From NCBI RefSeq assembly GCF_029457495.1, contig NZ_CP120361.1, positions 682,001 through 746,000 on the forward strand: a stretch of DNA of 64,000 nucleotides. The letters are read 5' to 3'. The first letter of the stretch is position 1; the number at the start of each line of letters is the position of its first letter. Under the pieces are notes generated by a model, which ran no database searches, had not been told where the DNA came from, and was given only the letters and a program-made list of their open reading frames with translations. The position numbers were made by a program, and so were the translations under genes. This document shows, in pieces, positions 26,421-36,348 of the stretch. Source of the stretch: Chelativorans sp. AA-79 (GTDB lineage Bacteria; Pseudomonadota; Alphaproteobacteria; Rhizobiales; Rhizobiaceae).

Positions 26421-27500
26421 TCAAGAGCCTCGGAGGAGGGCTGCCGCGTCCTGCATGATCGATGTCGTCAGCTCTTTCGCCGGCATCGGTTTCGCCAGCG
26501 CCGCCGCCTGCCCGGCCCAGAGCGGCGAGAAATCGCCGGAGCCTGAGCCCTCCGCCGCCTTGCGCAGCGGCATCACCGCGGTGGTGGCCAGAGGAAAGGC
26601 GGGTGCCTCGGCGCTGATCGGGCCCACCTCGCGGACGATGCGGTTGACGAGTCCGCGCGCTGGCCGGCCGGTGAAGACGTTGGTGAGCACCGTGCGGTCG
26701 TCACGCGCCCTGGCGAGAGCTTCCCGATGCGCCGGCCCGGCCAGCGCTTCCGGAGACTGCAGATAGGCCGTGCCGACCTGCACTGCCGAAGCCCCGAGCA
26801 TGAAGGCCGCCGCAACGCCGCGCCCGTCGGAGATGCCGCCCGCGGCGATCACGGGCACGGACACCGCGTCCACCACCTGCGGCACCAGCGCCATGGTTCC
26901 CGGCTGCGTGGCGATATCGTCCTCCAGGAAGATGCCCCGATGCCCCCCGGCCTCGGCGCCTTGGGCGATGATGGCGTCGCAGCCGCGCTCCTCCAGCCAG
27001 CGGGCCTCGGCCACGGTCGTAGCGGAGGAGATGATCTTCGCGCCCGTCTCCCGCACGCGGTCGAGCAACGCCTCTTCGGGCAGACCGAAATGGAAGCTCA
27101 CCACCTCCGGCCGGCACTCCTCGACAATGGCGCAGGCTTCCTCGCTGAAGGGATTGCGGCCGCCGCCCGCGGGTGGGGACTCCGGATCGAGGCCGAATTC
27201 GGCATAATAGGGTGCGAGCCGCCTGCGCCAGCCCGCTTCGCGATCGGGGTCCGGCTCCGGTGGCGTATGGCAGAAGAAATTGAGGTTGACAGGTCTGTTC
27301 ACGCGTTGACGCATGATGCCGAGTTCGGTGCGGATCTGGTCCGGCGAGAGCATGGCGCAGGGAAGCGAACCGAGCCCGCCTGCTTCGGCAGCCGCGATCG
27401 CCAGTTCCGCGCCCCCTGAGCCGGCCATGGGGGCGAGGAGGATTGGCTGTTCGATGCCGAACAGATCGAGTATCCGCTGATCACGCCACATGTCATCCAC
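26421..27500 (-). CDS. Nitronate monooxygenase family flavoprotein
   Basis: This 359-residue TIM-barrel protein has the N-terminal P-I-L-L-A-P-M-A-G motif, G-C-D-A-I-I-A-Q-G-x-E-A-G-G-H-R near 173-188 and I-A-A-G-G-I-S-D-G-R-G near 219-229, which bind FMN in nitronate monooxygenase (2-nitropropane dioxygenase) enzymes. They oxidise nitronates, possibly detoxifying propionate-3-nitronate. It overlaps the methyltransferase gene upstream by 8 bases, suggesting co-transcription. Confidence 0.9.
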   Translation of the reverse strand: MDDMWRDQRILDLFGIEQPILLAPMAGSGGAELAIAAAEAGGLGSLPCAMLSPDQIRTELGIMRQRVNRPVNLNFFCHTPPEPDPDREAGWRRRLAPYYAEFGLDPESPPAGGGRNPFSEEACAIVEECRPEVVSFHFGLPEEALLDRVRETGAKIISSATTVAEARWLEERGCDAIIAQGAEAGGHRGIFLEDDIATQPGTMALVPQVVDAVSVPVIAAGGISDGRGVAAAFMLGASAVQVGTAYLQSPEALAGPAHREALARARDDRTVLTNVFTGRPARGLVNRIVREVGPISAEAPAFPLATTAVMPLRKAAEGSGSGDFSPLWAGQAAALAKPMPAKELTTSIMQDAAALLRGS

Positions 27501-28263
27501 CCTTCTTGTCCAGATTGGCCGTGATGCCGCCGCGGACGCGCGTCGCCCCCTGCGGGCTCAGCACCGGCACCAGCACCCGGCGCGCGCGCCGTGCCTTGGC
27601 GGGCAGGCCTTGATAAAGACGCTTCTCCGCCTCCACCACCAGCACGCCGGCGAAAAGCGGCCAGAAGCGCCGGCCCGCCCGCTCCAGCACTTGGTGCAGC
27701 CGCATGACCCAGCGCCGCCGCGCCGGGGGAAAATGCAGCGTATCCGCCCAGGCGCCGGGCGTGAAATTCGCCTCGCGCAGGAGTTCGACGAGCTGGGCGC
27801 GCGAGTAGGGGCGCCCGGTGCCGAAAGGCGTGTGCTCGAAGCGCGCCCAGATCCCGCGCCGGTTCGGCACGACGAGGACGATGCGTCCACCCGGCGCCAG
27901 CACGCGCCAGAGCTCGATCAGCATCTGGCGCGGGTTCTCAGCGTGCTCCAGAGCGTGAACCACCAGAACGCGGTCCACGGTGGAGTCGGCGAGCGGGAGT
28001 TCCTCTTCATCGACGAGGGCGGTCGCGGCCGGCCGGCCCGCCGGCCAATGGATGGCGCCCTGGCGCGCGGGCATGAAGGCGAAGACGCGCTCGGCATCGC
28101 TGCCGAAGCGGTCCAGCCAGGGAAGGGCATAGCCGAGGCCGACGAGCCGCTCGTCCGGCAGCTTGGCCCAGATGGACGACAGGGCCATGGCGATGGAGCG
28201 TTCGGCAAGCTTTCCGAGCAGGCTCGCATAGAAGGCCCTGAGGTCCACGATATCGGTGTTCAT
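27493..28263 (-). CDS. SAM-dependent methyltransferase
   Basis: The 256-residue class I methyltransferase starts M-N-T-D-I-V-D-L-R-A-F-Y. A degenerate nucleotide-binding region is followed by V-L-V-V-H-A-L-E-H-A-E-N-P-R and a V-L-A-P-G-G-R-I-V-L-V-V-P-N post-motif. A basic C-terminal part completes it. The family commonly pairs with gloB, which diverges here. I chose ATG 28263 over 28290 on homology of the opening residues; neither has a strong ribosome binding site. Substrate unknown. Confidence 0.85.
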   Translation of the reverse strand: MNTDIVDLRAFYASLLGKLAERSIAMALSSIWAKLPDERLVGLGYALPWLDRFGSDAERVFAFMPARQGAIHWPAGRPAATALVDEEELPLADSTVDRVLVVHALEHAENPRQMLIELWRVLAPGGRIVLVVPNRRGIWARFEHTPFGTGRPYSRAQLVELLREANFTPGAWADTLHFPPARRRWVMRLHQVLERAGRRFWPLFAGVLVVEAEKRLYQGLPAKARRARRVLVPVLSPQGATRVRGGITANLDKKGG

Positions 28264-28364
28264 GATAAGAGGGTAAGCATGGTCGGCCATCGCCGCAAGG
28301 AAGTCTTTCGGCGGGTGACAACGGACGATCGAAACTCTATGTCTGACCCCATACGGAGGTGACG

Positions 28365-29132
28365 ATGACGCTCGAAATCGAACAGTTCATGTGCCGCAGC
28401 GATAATTTCGGCATCCTCATGCGCGATACGGAAAGCGGCATCGCCGCACTGGTGGATGCACCGGAGGAGCGGCCGATCCTGGAGGCGGTCGAGCGCACGG
28501 GCTGGAAGCCGTCGCTGCTCCTGATCACCCATCACCACGTTGACCATGTCGAGGCGAATCTGGCGCTCAAGGAGCGTTTCGGGCTCACCATCGTCGGGCC
28601 GGCCAAGGAGGCGGAAAAAATTCCTGGCATCGACCGGCAGGTGAAGGAGGGCGACGTGGTGCGCGTCGGCAAGCAGGAGGCGCGCGTCATCGAGACGCCG
28701 GGGCACACGGCCGGCCATATCACCTATCATTTCGCGGGTGCGGGCGTCGCGTTCACGGCCGACACACTCTTCGCGCTCGGCTGCGGCCGGCTCTTCGAGT
28801 GCAAGCCGCCGGTGATGTACGAATCGCTGAGGAAGCTTTCCGAACTGCCGCTCGAGACCGTCATCTATTGCGGCCACGAATATACCGAGTCCAATGCGCG
28901 TTTCGCGCTTTCGGTCGATCCTACCAACTCGGCGCTCAAGGAGCGGGCGAAGACAATCGAGGCACTGCGACGCGAAGGCAAGCCGACATTGCCCACCACG
29001 CTGGCCGATGAGATGGCCACCAATCCATTCCTGCGCTGGCACGACACGATCATCCGGCGGAATCTCGGCATGGAGAACGCTGCGGATGCCGAGGTCTTTG
29101 CCGAAATCCGCAAGAGGAAGGACCTCTTCTAG
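28365..29132 (+). CDS. gloB: Hydroxyacylglutathione hydrolase (glyoxalase II)
   Basis: The 255-residue metallo-beta-lactamase-fold enzyme has the metal site T-H-H-H-V-D-H near residue 57, then T-P-G-H-T-A-G-H, F-T-A-D-T-L-F and C-G-H-E-Y-T, with the glyoxalase II C-terminal helix. It hydrolyses S-lactoylglutathione to lactate and glutathione, finishing methylglyoxal detoxification. The ATG at 28365 has GGAGGTG upstream; a GTG six bases earlier is less likely. Confidence 0.93.
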   Translation: MTLEIEQFMCRSDNFGILMRDTESGIAALVDAPEERPILEAVERTGWKPSLLLITHHHVDHVEANLALKERFGLTIVGPAKEAEKIPGIDRQVKEGDVVRVGKQEARVIETPGHTAGHITYHFAGAGVAFTADTLFALGCGRLFECKPPVMYESLRKLSELPLETVIYCGHEYTESNARFALSVDPTNSALKERAKTIEALRREGKPTLPTTLADEMATNPFLRWHDTIIRRNLGMENAADAEVFAEIRKRKDLF

Positions 29133-29135
29133 CGT

Positions 29136-30029
29136 TCAAGCCGCCGCGTCGCCGGCAACCGCCGGCTTCCGGCGGAAGATCATATTCTTGGCGGCAAGCG
29201 CGGCGCCGCCGGTGATGAGCAGGCAGGCCGCGAGAATGCTGGCGGCCGGTTCGGCCTGGCCGGCGGCGATCAGGATGAGCGTGGAGAGCAGTGGTGCCGC
29301 GTAGCTCGCGGCACCCAGAACCTGGATATTGCCGTGCTTCACGCCGTAGTCCCACGCGTAGAAGGCGGCGCCGACCGGCAGAAGGCCGAGGCCGAGCACC
29401 GCGAGCCACTCGCCTGCATTCGCCGGCCACACGGTCTCCTCCAGCGCGAGGTGGCAGAATGCGGAGAGGATGGCGGTAGCGGCGCAGAACCAGGTGACGA
29501 TGCTGGTCGGCACGGCCTGGAAGCGGCGCGAGAGCAGCGAATAGCCGGACCAGAAGAGTGCACAGCCGCCCGCTGCCGCATAGCCCAGCGCGTAGCGGCT
29601 GTCGAAGGTGAAGCCGCCACCCTTGGTGATGATGAGGAACGTGCCGAGAAGGCCGAGGCAGGCGCCGGTGATGTGATGCCAGCCGAGGCGCTCTCCGGGC
29701 ATCAGCGCCGAGCCCAGCACGATGAGAAGCGGCCAGAGATAGGCGATGAGGCTCGCCTCGACAGCGGGCGCGTTCCTGAGCGCGGTGAAATAAAGGAAGT
29801 GGTAGCCGAAGAGGCCGCCGATGCCGACGAGCCAGACCACCGGAGGAACCTTCTCGTGTCTGCGGAAAGCCGGCGAGGCCGCCCGCGCGGCAAGCCCGAC
29901 GCCGGTGCCGACGGCAAAGGTGATCGCGGAAAGCTGGAAAGGCGGCACCTGGCCGGAAGCCGCCGTCATCAGCGCCAGGAGCGCCCACATGGCGACAGCC
30001 GAAAAGCCGATCAATGTGGCACGCGCCAT
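29136..30029 (-). CDS. DMT/EamA-family exporter
   Basis: The 297-residue inner-membrane protein has ten hydrophobic helices in two EamA repeats. The pattern A-L-R-N-A-P-A-V-E-A-S-L-I-A-Y-L-W-P-L-L near residue 85-105 resembles the YddG-like aromatic amino acid exporters of the drug/metabolite transporter superfamily. Substrate is inferred only. It converges on gloB and lies downstream of the DUF3108 gene on the same strand. Confidence 0.87.
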   Translation of the reverse strand: MARATLIGFSAVAMWALLALMTAASGQVPPFQLSAITFAVGTGVGLAARAASPAFRRHEKVPPVVWLVGIGGLFGYHFLYFTALRNAPAVEASLIAYLWPLLIVLGSALMPGERLGWHHITGACLGLLGTFLIITKGGGFTFDSRYALGYAAAGGCALFWSGYSLLSRRFQAVPTSIVTWFCAATAILSAFCHLALEETVWPANAGEWLAVLGLGLLPVGAAFYAWDYGVKHGNIQVLGAASYAAPLLSTLILIAAGQAEPAASILAACLLITGGAALAAKNMIFRRKPAVAGDAAA

Positions 30030-30047
30030 CCTCTCCCTCCGCCGGAC

Positions 30048-30827
30048 TTACATCGTACGCGCCCTGATGTGCACCGTTCCGATCTTCGTGGCAATGGTTG
30101 CTTCCACGGGAGAATAGAGATCGCGGCCTCCCACCGGCTCGAACCCTACGAACATCCGCGCCCGGTCGCGCAGATAGGTGATGGAGGAGTGATTCCTGCG
30201 ATAACCCGAAACGGGCACGAAACGCGCCCGGCACGTGATCGCCGCACCACGGAAGCTCTCACGCTCCGTGGCCGGCTGAAGCACGATGTCGGCGCGGATC
30301 TCGCCGTCATAGACGCGGATCGTGCGGCTGCAGACCTCCTCGCTGCTCGACACCGGAAGGAGAAGGGCCGAGATCGGGTCTGCCGCACCGGAGAGGTGCT
30401 CTCTTCCCAGCGGCACCCAATCATCCCCCCGCTTCTTCAGCGGCGGCTCGTTCTTCGTCTCGGCAACCGCGCCCCTGGCAAAGCGGATGACCGTCTTCTG
30501 GCGTTCCTTCCCTTCGGTATATTCGAGTTCATAGCGGGCCGGGTGGCTTGCTCCCCCGGCGAAGACGCCGTTCACGGCCACGGTGCCGTCCGTGCGCTCG
30601 AAGAGGCGGGCGATGCCGGCGCTCGCGAAACGGCCCGCGATGGCGAAGCCGTTTCCTTCGAAACGGCTTTCGAAGGTGGCACGCCCCACCGGAAGTCCGA
30701 AGAGAGATGCGCCGTAATGCGTGCGGTAGGACTCCGCGCCGGCGCTCGAGACGGCCGCAAGGAGGAGGGCTGTTGCAAGAAGGGTGCTCTGGCTGGCGCT
30801 GGCCATGGCTGCTTTCCCATCGTTCAT
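30048..30827 (-). CDS. DUF3108 periplasmic protein
   Basis: From the ATG at 30827 (after GGAGGGG) the product is 259 residues with a signal peptide ending near A-G-A-E-S. The body has Y-G-A-S-L-F-G-L-P-V-G-R-A, Y-E-L-E-Y-T-E-G-K and R-A-R-F-V-P-V-S-G-Y features of the DUF3108 family, predicted exported beta-rich proteins of unknown function. It is divergent from rpmB, a conserved arrangement in rhizobia. Confidence 0.83.
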   Translation of the reverse strand: MNDGKAAMASASQSTLLATALLLAAVSSAGAESYRTHYGASLFGLPVGRATFESRFEGNGFAIAGRFASAGIARLFERTDGTVAVNGVFAGGASHPARYELEYTEGKERQKTVIRFARGAVAETKNEPPLKKRGDDWVPLGREHLSGAADPISALLLPVSSSEEVCSRTIRVYDGEIRADIVLQPATERESFRGAAITCRARFVPVSGYRRNHSSITYLRDRARMFVGFEPVGGRDLYSPVEATIATKIGTVHIRARTM

Positions 30828-31028
30828 TTCCCCTCCGCCCAGAGGGAAAGCGCGCATTGGGGCAAATATGTGAAGCGGGGCCGACAGGGTGCCGCCAAGG
30901 CAAAGCTTGACCCAGAAGGCAATTGCCTTTATGGGAACGGCAAATTTCCACGAGGCCGCTGATCAAGTCCGAGCGCCGACCAAACTGGTGCGGCAATCGG
31001 CATGGCCCGAAAGACAAAGGATAAACAG

Positions 31029-31325
31029 ATGTCCCGCGCTTGCGAACTGACCGGCAAGGCCGTGATGAGCGGCAACAATGTGAGCCACGCCAACAACAAG
31101 ACCCGGCGTCGCTTCCTTCCCAATCTCTGCGACGTCACGCTGATGTCCGAGGCGCTCGGCCAGAATTTCCGCCTGCGCGTTTCCGCCAATGCACTCCGCT
31201 CCGTGGAGCATCGCGGCGGGCTCGACGCCTTCCTGCTGAAAGCCAAGTCGAACGAGCTTTCGCAGCGCGCCCGGCTCCTCAAGAAGCAGGTCGCCAAGAA
31301 GCTTTCCGAGCAGGCCGAAGCCTGA
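31029..31325 (+). CDS. rpmB: 50S ribosomal protein L28
   Basis: The 98-residue protein begins [10 protein letters not shown] and has [15 protein letters not shown], the L28 signature. AAGGA lies before the ATG at 31029. It is not clustered with L33 as in enterics. A TTGACC/TATGGG pair with 17-base spacing (30907-30935) is a candidate promoter. Confidence 0.97.
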   Translation: MSRACELTGKAVMSGNNVSHANNKTRRRFLPNLCDVTLMSEALGQNFRLRVSANALRSVEHRGGLDAFLLKAKSNELSQRARLLKKQVAKKLSEQAEA

Positions 31326-31329
31326 TTTC

Positions 31330-31382
31330 CCTGGGCGGGCCTACCTGCCCACTGGTTCCATCACCCAGGATAAAAAAATGAA
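31330..31382 (+). promoter_or_regulatory. preQ1-I-like riboswitch on the yhhQ start
   Basis: The last 28 bases before the ATG line up with the preQ1-I class: GGTTC, a CACCC segment and an A-rich ATAAAAAA tail. P1 pairs CTGG (31352-31355) with CCAG (31365-31368); the pseudoknot would pair CAT (31359-31361) with the ATG start codon (31378-31380). The loop between them is shorter than in the B. subtilis RNA. The ribosome binding site AGGA (31367-31370) overlaps P1, so ligand binding should hide both it and the start codon. An alternative helix, 31330-31335 with 31364-31369, encloses a small hairpin. Confidence 0.7.
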
Positions 31383-32004
31383 CCGCACCCTTACAGTATG
31401 GCCCTTCGTGGCCGCCATGGCGATCGTCGTCGCCGCCTCCAACGTCCTCGTCCAGTTCCCCTTCACGCATTTCGGGCTCGGCGAGATCCTGACATGGGGC
31501 GCTTTCACCTATCCGATCGCCTTTCTTGTCAATGACCTGACAAATCGCCGTTTCGGGCCGGCAGCCGCGCGTCAGGTCGTGATGGTGGGTTTCCTGGCGG
31601 CGATGGTGCTGTCGGCGGTGCTCGCCAGCCCGCGCATCGCGTTCGCTTCAGGCACCGCGTTCCTGGCCGCCCAGCTTCTCGACATTGCGATCTTCGACCG
31701 GCTGCGCCGAAGTTCATGGTGGCGCGCGCCGCTGATCTCGACGCTCGTCGGCTCCGCGCTCGACACGCTGCTGTTTTTCTCGCTCGCCTTCGCGGCGGCC
31801 TTCTCCTTCCTCGACACGAGCCTTAGCCTGGAAGACGGTTCGCTCGCCTTTCCGGTGCCCCTGTTCGGTATCGGGGCGGACGTGCCGCTCTGGGTTTCGC
31901 TGGCGCTCGGGGATTTCGCCGTGAAGCTTCTCATCGGCCTCGCCATGCTGGTGCCCTATGGCGCGATGCTCGCCATTCTGAGGCCGGTCGAGGCGGCGCG
32001 ATAG
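31378..32004 (+). CDS. yhhQ: YhhQ/VUT-family queuosine precursor transporter
   Basis: The 208-residue inner-membrane protein has six hydrophobic helices and the family motif W-G-A-F-T-Y-P-I-A-F-L-V-N-D-L-T-N-R near residues 38-56. COG1738 members import queuosine precursors (preQ0/preQ1) for tRNA modification. The preQ1-like aptamer over its start codon supports that function directly, since the product's substrate would be the riboswitch ligand. Confidence 0.92.
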   Translation: MNRTLTVWPFVAAMAIVVAASNVLVQFPFTHFGLGEILTWGAFTYPIAFLVNDLTNRRFGPAAARQVVMVGFLAAMVLSAVLASPRIAFASGTAFLAAQLLDIAIFDRLRRSSWWRAPLISTLVGSALDTLLFFSLAFAAAFSFLDTSLSLEDGSLAFPVPLFGIGADVPLWVSLALGDFAVKLLIGLAMLVPYGAMLAILRPVEAAR

Positions 32005-32008
32005 CTCT

Positions 32009-33046
32009 TCACTCCTCCACCAACCTGAATTCCAGATAGAGGTTGCGCTGCAGGATGGAGTGGTTGTCGTCCGACATCAGCGAGACCATGGTTGCCCCGT
32101 CGGGCCGCTGCCAGACATCGAGCGCTTCCATATTGTCGATCTGATAGCCCATATCGGCCTGCAGGAGCACGGGACCGTCCGCCACCCTGCCCTGCCGTAT
32201 GGTCTCCGCCTCGATGCGGCGGAGCCGCATGCCCACGCCCGTCGCCATGGAGAAGCTGCGCTCGAGCAGCAGCAGATCGCCATCGGGCAGGAAGGCGCCG
32301 TCGGTGATGTCGAAGCCGTCCCGGCGGGCGACGGTGAAAATCCCTTTCTGCGGGCCGTCGAGCACGGCGGCGAAGATATTGCCGTTCTGATCGATGCTCC
32401 GCTCGGCTACGGCCACGAGGGCGCCATCGAGCGCGCCGCCCGCCGGTGCGTAGGCGATCGTCTCGAACCCGCGATTGGTGCGCAGTTCATAAGATGGAAC
32501 GAGGAAGTTGAGGTCGGCGATCGCGCTGCCCATATGCTCGGGCTCGAGACGGAATTGAGAGATGCGATGCTGGCGCTCGAAGCCCACGGTCACCACGCCG
32601 TCGCGCACGGCGATCGACTCCGCGTCGGTGGTCCATTTCTCTCCTGTCCTGCCGTCAGGATCAAGGATTGCGCTCATCGTGAAATCCGCCACGACGCTGG
32701 GTCGGCCCTCCTCGTCGTGCAGGAGGGTGCCGAAGAACCAGAAACCCGTGTCGGCGACGCCGACGAACCTCCCGCCTGGCGAGAGAAAGCGGAAGGAGGA
32801 GAGCGCGCCGAAGTCGCGATCGCGCGAGACCATCTCCAGCCCGCCGGTGAATTCCAGCGGGCCGAACCGCGTCTGGCTCGAGCCGATGCGGAATTCGGGT
32901 ATCGGGCGGGCCGAAATCGAGAGACTCTGCAGCCCCGTCTCCTGAGCCGGGCTCGGCTGCAGAAAGACAAGGCCGGCGCCGAGGAGTGCGAGAGCGAAGA
33001 CGCCTGCCCGCGCCGCGTCAGCCCGCACGACGCATGTGCCCCGCAA
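32009..33046 (-). CDS. Esterase-like protein of the phytase family
   Basis: The 345-residue exported protein has a signal peptide (hydrophobic core about 15-30, A-Q-E cleavage) and a beta-propeller-like body with [18 protein letters not shown] and the late [11 protein letters not shown] pattern of the phytase-like esterase family. Its activity is not established. The start lies inside the last 29 bases of cobT, so the two genes are coupled. Confidence 0.83.
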   Translation of the reverse strand: MRGTCVVRADAARAGVFALALLGAGLVFLQPSPAQETGLQSLSISARPIPEFRIGSSQTRFGPLEFTGGLEMVSRDRDFGALSSFRFLSPGGRFVGVADTGFWFFGTLLHDEEGRPSVVADFTMSAILDPDGRTGEKWTTDAESIAVRDGVVTVGFERQHRISQFRLEPEHMGSAIADLNFLVPSYELRTNRGFETIAYAPAGGALDGALVAVAERSIDQNGNIFAAVLDGPQKGIFTVARRDGFDITDGAFLPDGDLLLLERSFSMATGVGMRLRRIEAETIRQGRVADGPVLLQADMGYQIDNMEALDVWQRPDGATMVSLMSDDNHSILQRNLYLEFRLVEE

Positions 33047-34913
33047 GCCGGCCGCCGCGCCCGAGACCTTCCTCCTCGAACAGGGAGGCGAGCTGCTCGG
33101 TCATCGCGCCGGCCAGTTCCTCCGCGTCGACGATCGTGACGGCGCGGCGGTAGTACCGCGTGACGTCATGTCCGATGCCGATGGCGAGCAGTTCGACCGG
33201 CGAGCGGGTCTCGATGAGCTCGATGATGCCGCGCAGATGCCGCTCCAGATAATTCCCCGGATTGACCGACAGGGTGGAATCGTCCACCGGCGCCCCATCG
33301 GAGATCATCATGAGGATCTTGCGCTGCTCCGGCCGGGCGACGAGGCGTTGATGCGCCCAGAGAAGCGCCTCGCCGTCGATGTTCTCCTTGAGCAGCCCCT
33401 CGCGCATCATGAGGCCGAGATTGCGCCGGGCGCGCCGCCAGGGCGCGTCGGCCGACTTATAGACGATGTGGCGCAGATCATTGAGCCTTCCGGGATTGGC
33501 AGGCTTGCCTTCCTTGAGCCATTTCTCGCGCGCCTGGCCGCCTTTCCAGGCGCGGGTGGTGAAGCCGAGGAGCTCGACGCGTACGCCGCAGCGCTCCAGC
33601 GTGCGGGCCAGGATGTCCGCGCAGGTGGCGGCGACGGAGATGGGCCGGCCGCGCATGGAGCCGGAATTGTCGATCAGCAGCGTCACCACGGTGTCGCGGA
33701 AATTGGTGTCGTGCTCCTGCTTGAAGGAGAGCGGCTGCATGGGGTCGATGATGAGGCGCGGCAGGCGTGCCGTATCGAGCACGCCTTCCTCCAGGTCGAA
33801 CTCCCAGGAGCGGTTCTGCTGCGCCATCAGGCGGCGCTGCAGGCGGTTGGCCAGCCGGCCGACGACGCCCTGCAGATTGGCGAGCTGCTTGTCCAGGAAG
33901 GCGCGCAGGCGATCGAGCTCCTCCTCGTCACAGAGGTCCTCGGCGCCGACCACCTCGTCGAACTCGGTCGTGAAGACGCGGTAGTCGATCGCGTGCGCGG
34001 CCTGATCGAAGGGGCTTTCGGGACGCCGGGCCTCGCCGGGCGTTTCGGCGTCGATGTCCTCCTGGTCGGTGGTGTCTTCGGCGGTGGTGGCGGCGGCTTC
34101 GCTCTCGCCCGCCTCGTTCTCGTCGCTCGAAGCGTCGGCCTCATCGGCCTGGCTACGCTCGCCTTCCGACTGCTCCTCGCCGCCTTCCTCGTTGGAGTCC
34201 TCGCCCTGCGGCTGGTCGCTGTCTTCCTCGCTCTCCTCGGTTTGCTCCTCCTCGGAGAGGTCCTCGCCCATATCCATGGCGCCGAGAAGCTCGCGGACGG
34301 CGCGGGCGAAGCCGTCCTGATCGTTGATACGCGGCAGCAGGGTCTCGAGGTCGGTTCCCGCCTTCTCCTGGATCCAGTCGCGCCAAAGGTCGACGAGCCT
34401 TTTGCCGCTCTTGGGAGCAGGGCGGCCGGTCAGCTTCTCGCGCACCATCAGCGCGACCGCTTCCTCCAGCGGCGCGTCGGCGCGGTCGCTCACATCGGCA
34501 AGGTTGGCGCGGGCGTACTTGTCCTCCAGCATGGCGGCCAGATTGTCCGACACGCCTTTCATGGAGCGCGCGCCGATCGCTTCCACGCGCGCCTGCTCGA
34601 CAGCGTCGAAAATGGCGCGCGCCTGCTTGCCCTGGGGGGCAAGACGGCTGTGGAGGCGGACGTCGTGGCAGGCGTGGCGCAAGGCCATGGAATCGCCCAG
34701 GCCGCGGGTGACGTTGAGCGCCTCGGCAGTGGGCTTCTTCGGCAGATCCGGCAGGCGGATGCGGTTTCCCGTCAGCGCCGGTTTGTCCTTCGAGAAGACG
34801 ACCTCCACCTCGTTGTCGCCCGAAATCGCGCGCACGCAGCCGGTAACCGCCCGCTTGAAAGGGTCGAGCGGGGCTTCAGCGGGCTGTCCTGGCTTCCGGT
34901 TCGTCGTGCTCAC
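33018..34913 (-). CDS. cobT: Cobaltochelatase subunit CobT
   Basis: This 631-residue subunit of the aerobic CobNST cobaltochelatase has [10 protein letters not shown] near the N-terminus, a very acidic Glu/Asp/Ser linker (about 210-310) and a C-terminal von Willebrand-type domain with [11 protein letters not shown] and metal-site residues. With CobS it drives ATP-dependent cobalt insertion into hydrogenobyrinate diamide. The GTG at 34913 gives the family's usual V/M-S-T-T-N-R start; a frame to 34988 is open but unlikely. Confidence 0.93.
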   Translation of the reverse strand: MSTTNRKPGQPAEAPLDPFKRAVTGCVRAISGDNEVEVVFSKDKPALTGNRIRLPDLPKKPTAEALNVTRGLGDSMALRHACHDVRLHSRLAPQGKQARAIFDAVEQARVEAIGARSMKGVSDNLAAMLEDKYARANLADVSDRADAPLEEAVALMVREKLTGRPAPKSGKRLVDLWRDWIQEKAGTDLETLLPRINDQDGFARAVRELLGAMDMGEDLSEEEQTEESEEDSDQPQGEDSNEEGGEEQSEGERSQADEADASSDENEAGESEAAATTAEDTTDQEDIDAETPGEARRPESPFDQAAHAIDYRVFTTEFDEVVGAEDLCDEEELDRLRAFLDKQLANLQGVVGRLANRLQRRLMAQQNRSWEFDLEEGVLDTARLPRLIIDPMQPLSFKQEHDTNFRDTVVTLLIDNSGSMRGRPISVAATCADILARTLERCGVRVELLGFTTRAWKGGQAREKWLKEGKPANPGRLNDLRHIVYKSADAPWRRARRNLGLMMREGLLKENIDGEALLWAHQRLVARPEQRKILMMISDGAPVDDSTLSVNPGNYLERHLRGIIELIETRSPVELLAIGIGHDVTRYYRRAVTIVDAEELAGAMTEQLASLFEEEGLGRGGRLAGHMRRAG

Positions 34914-34929
34914 GGGACTGTCTTGCTTT

Positions 34930-35277
34930 CTAGCGCGAGCGGCCGTCGACTTGAGTGGGCTCGAGGCTGTCGAGATCCACACCCTCAAGGCAGCGCACGT
35001 TGATCGCCGTCATCTCGGTGCCGTTCGGCAAGGCAGCGCGGGCGAAGGACTCCATCCCGCAGACCGAGCAGAAGAGATGCTGGATTTTCTTCGTATGGAA
35101 ACGATATTCCGTCAGCTTCTGCTCGCCCTGCTGCAGCTCGAATTTCTCGGCCGGCGTGAAGGCCAGGATGCTGCCGCGCTGCGTGCAATACGAGCAATTG
35201 CAGGTGATCGGATTGGAGAGGTCCACGTCCACATTGAAGCGTATTTCGCCGCAGTGGCAACTGCCTTGATACTGCAT
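34930..35277 (-). CDS. GFA-family zinc protein
   Basis: The 115-residue protein has the S-C-H-C-G near residue 6, C-N-C-S-Y-C near 27-32 and F-C-S-V-C-G near 70, the cysteine sets of the GFA (glutathione-dependent formaldehyde-activating-like, CENP-V) fold. Substrate is unknown. It is inserted between cobS and cobT on the same strand with short gaps on both sides (8 and 16 bases), so it is probably transcribed with them. Confidence 0.88.
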   Translation of the reverse strand: MQYQGSCHCGEIRFNVDVDLSNPITCNCSYCTQRGSILAFTPAEKFELQQGEQKLTEYRFHTKKIQHLFCSVCGMESFARAALPNGTEMTAINVRCLEGVDLDSLEPTQVDGRSR

Positions 35278-35285
35278 CTCAACCT

Positions 35286-36272
35286 CTAGCTCAGCACCAC
35301 ATTGGCGGCCGATTCCGGCAATTCCTCGCCGAAAGCGCGCTGATAGAACTCGGCCACCATGGCCCGCTCCAGCTCGTCGCATTTGTTGAGGAAAGTGAGG
35401 CGGAAGGCGAAGCCGACATCGCCGAATATCTCGGCGTTCTCCGCCCACATGATCACCGTGCGCGGGCTCATGACGGTGGAAAGATCGCCGTTCATGAAGG
35501 CCGAGCGCGTCATGTCCGCCACGCGCACCATGCGGCCGACGATCTCGCGGCCCTTGTCGTTCTGGTAGTGCTTGGCCTTGGCCTGGACGATCGCCACCTC
35601 CTCGTCGTGCGGCAGGTAGTTGAGCGTGGTCACGATCGACCAGCGGTCCATCTGCGCCTGGTTGATCTGCTGCGTGCCGTGGTAGAGACCGGTGGTATCC
35701 CCCAGGCCCACGGTGTTGGCGGTGGAAAAGAGGCGGAAGGCAGGGTGCGGCCTGATGACGCGGCTCTGGTCGAGCAGGGTCAGGCGGCCGGAAGATTCGA
35801 GCACGCGCTGGATCACGAACATCACGTCCGGGCGGCCGGCATCATACTCGTCGAAGACGAGCGCAATGTTGTGCTGGTAGGCCCAGGGCAGGATGCCGTC
35901 GCGGAATTCGGTGATCTGCTTGCCTTCCTTGACCACGATGGCATCCTTCCCGACGAGGTCGATGCGACTGACATGGCTGTCGAGATTGATGCGCACGCAG
36001 GGCCAGTTGAGGCGCGCGGCGACCTGCTCGATATGGGTGGATTTGCCGGTGCCGTGATAGCCCGAGACCATGACGCGGCGGTTGTAGGCAAAGCCGGCCA
36101 GGATCGCCAGCGTGGTCTGCTTATCGAACAGGTAGTCAGGATCGATATCGGGCACATGCGGGTCCGATTCCGAGTAGGCGGGCACGACCATGTCGGCATC
36201 GAAGCCGAAGGTCTCGCGCACGGGAACCGTGGTGTCGGGCAGGTTGGCGATATCGCGGTCGATCTTGTTCAT
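35286..36272 (-). CDS. cobS: Cobaltochelatase subunit CobS
   Basis: This 328-residue AAA+ ATPase has Walker [10 protein letters not shown] near residue 72-80, Walker B L-V-F-D-E-Y-D near 136 and a sensor region F-S-T-A-N-T-V. It forms rings with CobT that power cobalt insertion by CobN in aerobic B12 synthesis. GGAGG lies before two adjacent ATGs; the second, at 36272, matches the family start M-N-K. CobN is not in the window. Confidence 0.94.
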   Translation of the reverse strand: MNKIDRDIANLPDTTVPVRETFGFDADMVVPAYSESDPHVPDIDPDYLFDKQTTLAILAGFAYNRRVMVSGYHGTGKSTHIEQVAARLNWPCVRINLDSHVSRIDLVGKDAIVVKEGKQITEFRDGILPWAYQHNIALVFDEYDAGRPDVMFVIQRVLESSGRLTLLDQSRVIRPHPAFRLFSTANTVGLGDTTGLYHGTQQINQAQMDRWSIVTTLNYLPHDEEVAIVQAKAKHYQNDKGREIVGRMVRVADMTRSAFMNGDLSTVMSPRTVIMWAENAEIFGDVGFAFRLTFLNKCDELERAMVAEFYQRAFGEELPESAANVVLS

Positions 36273-36348
36273 CATACCTCCAGCGCGCGCGATGGGAGGG
36301 CCCGCGCCGCTTGTCATCGTAACGGTGGCCTCTTAGCAGAGACCGGGG

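Noticed and set aside
33036..35003. Long plus-strand frame opposite cobT
   Set aside because: CobT motifs are clear on the minus strand; the plus frame has no recognisable domain.
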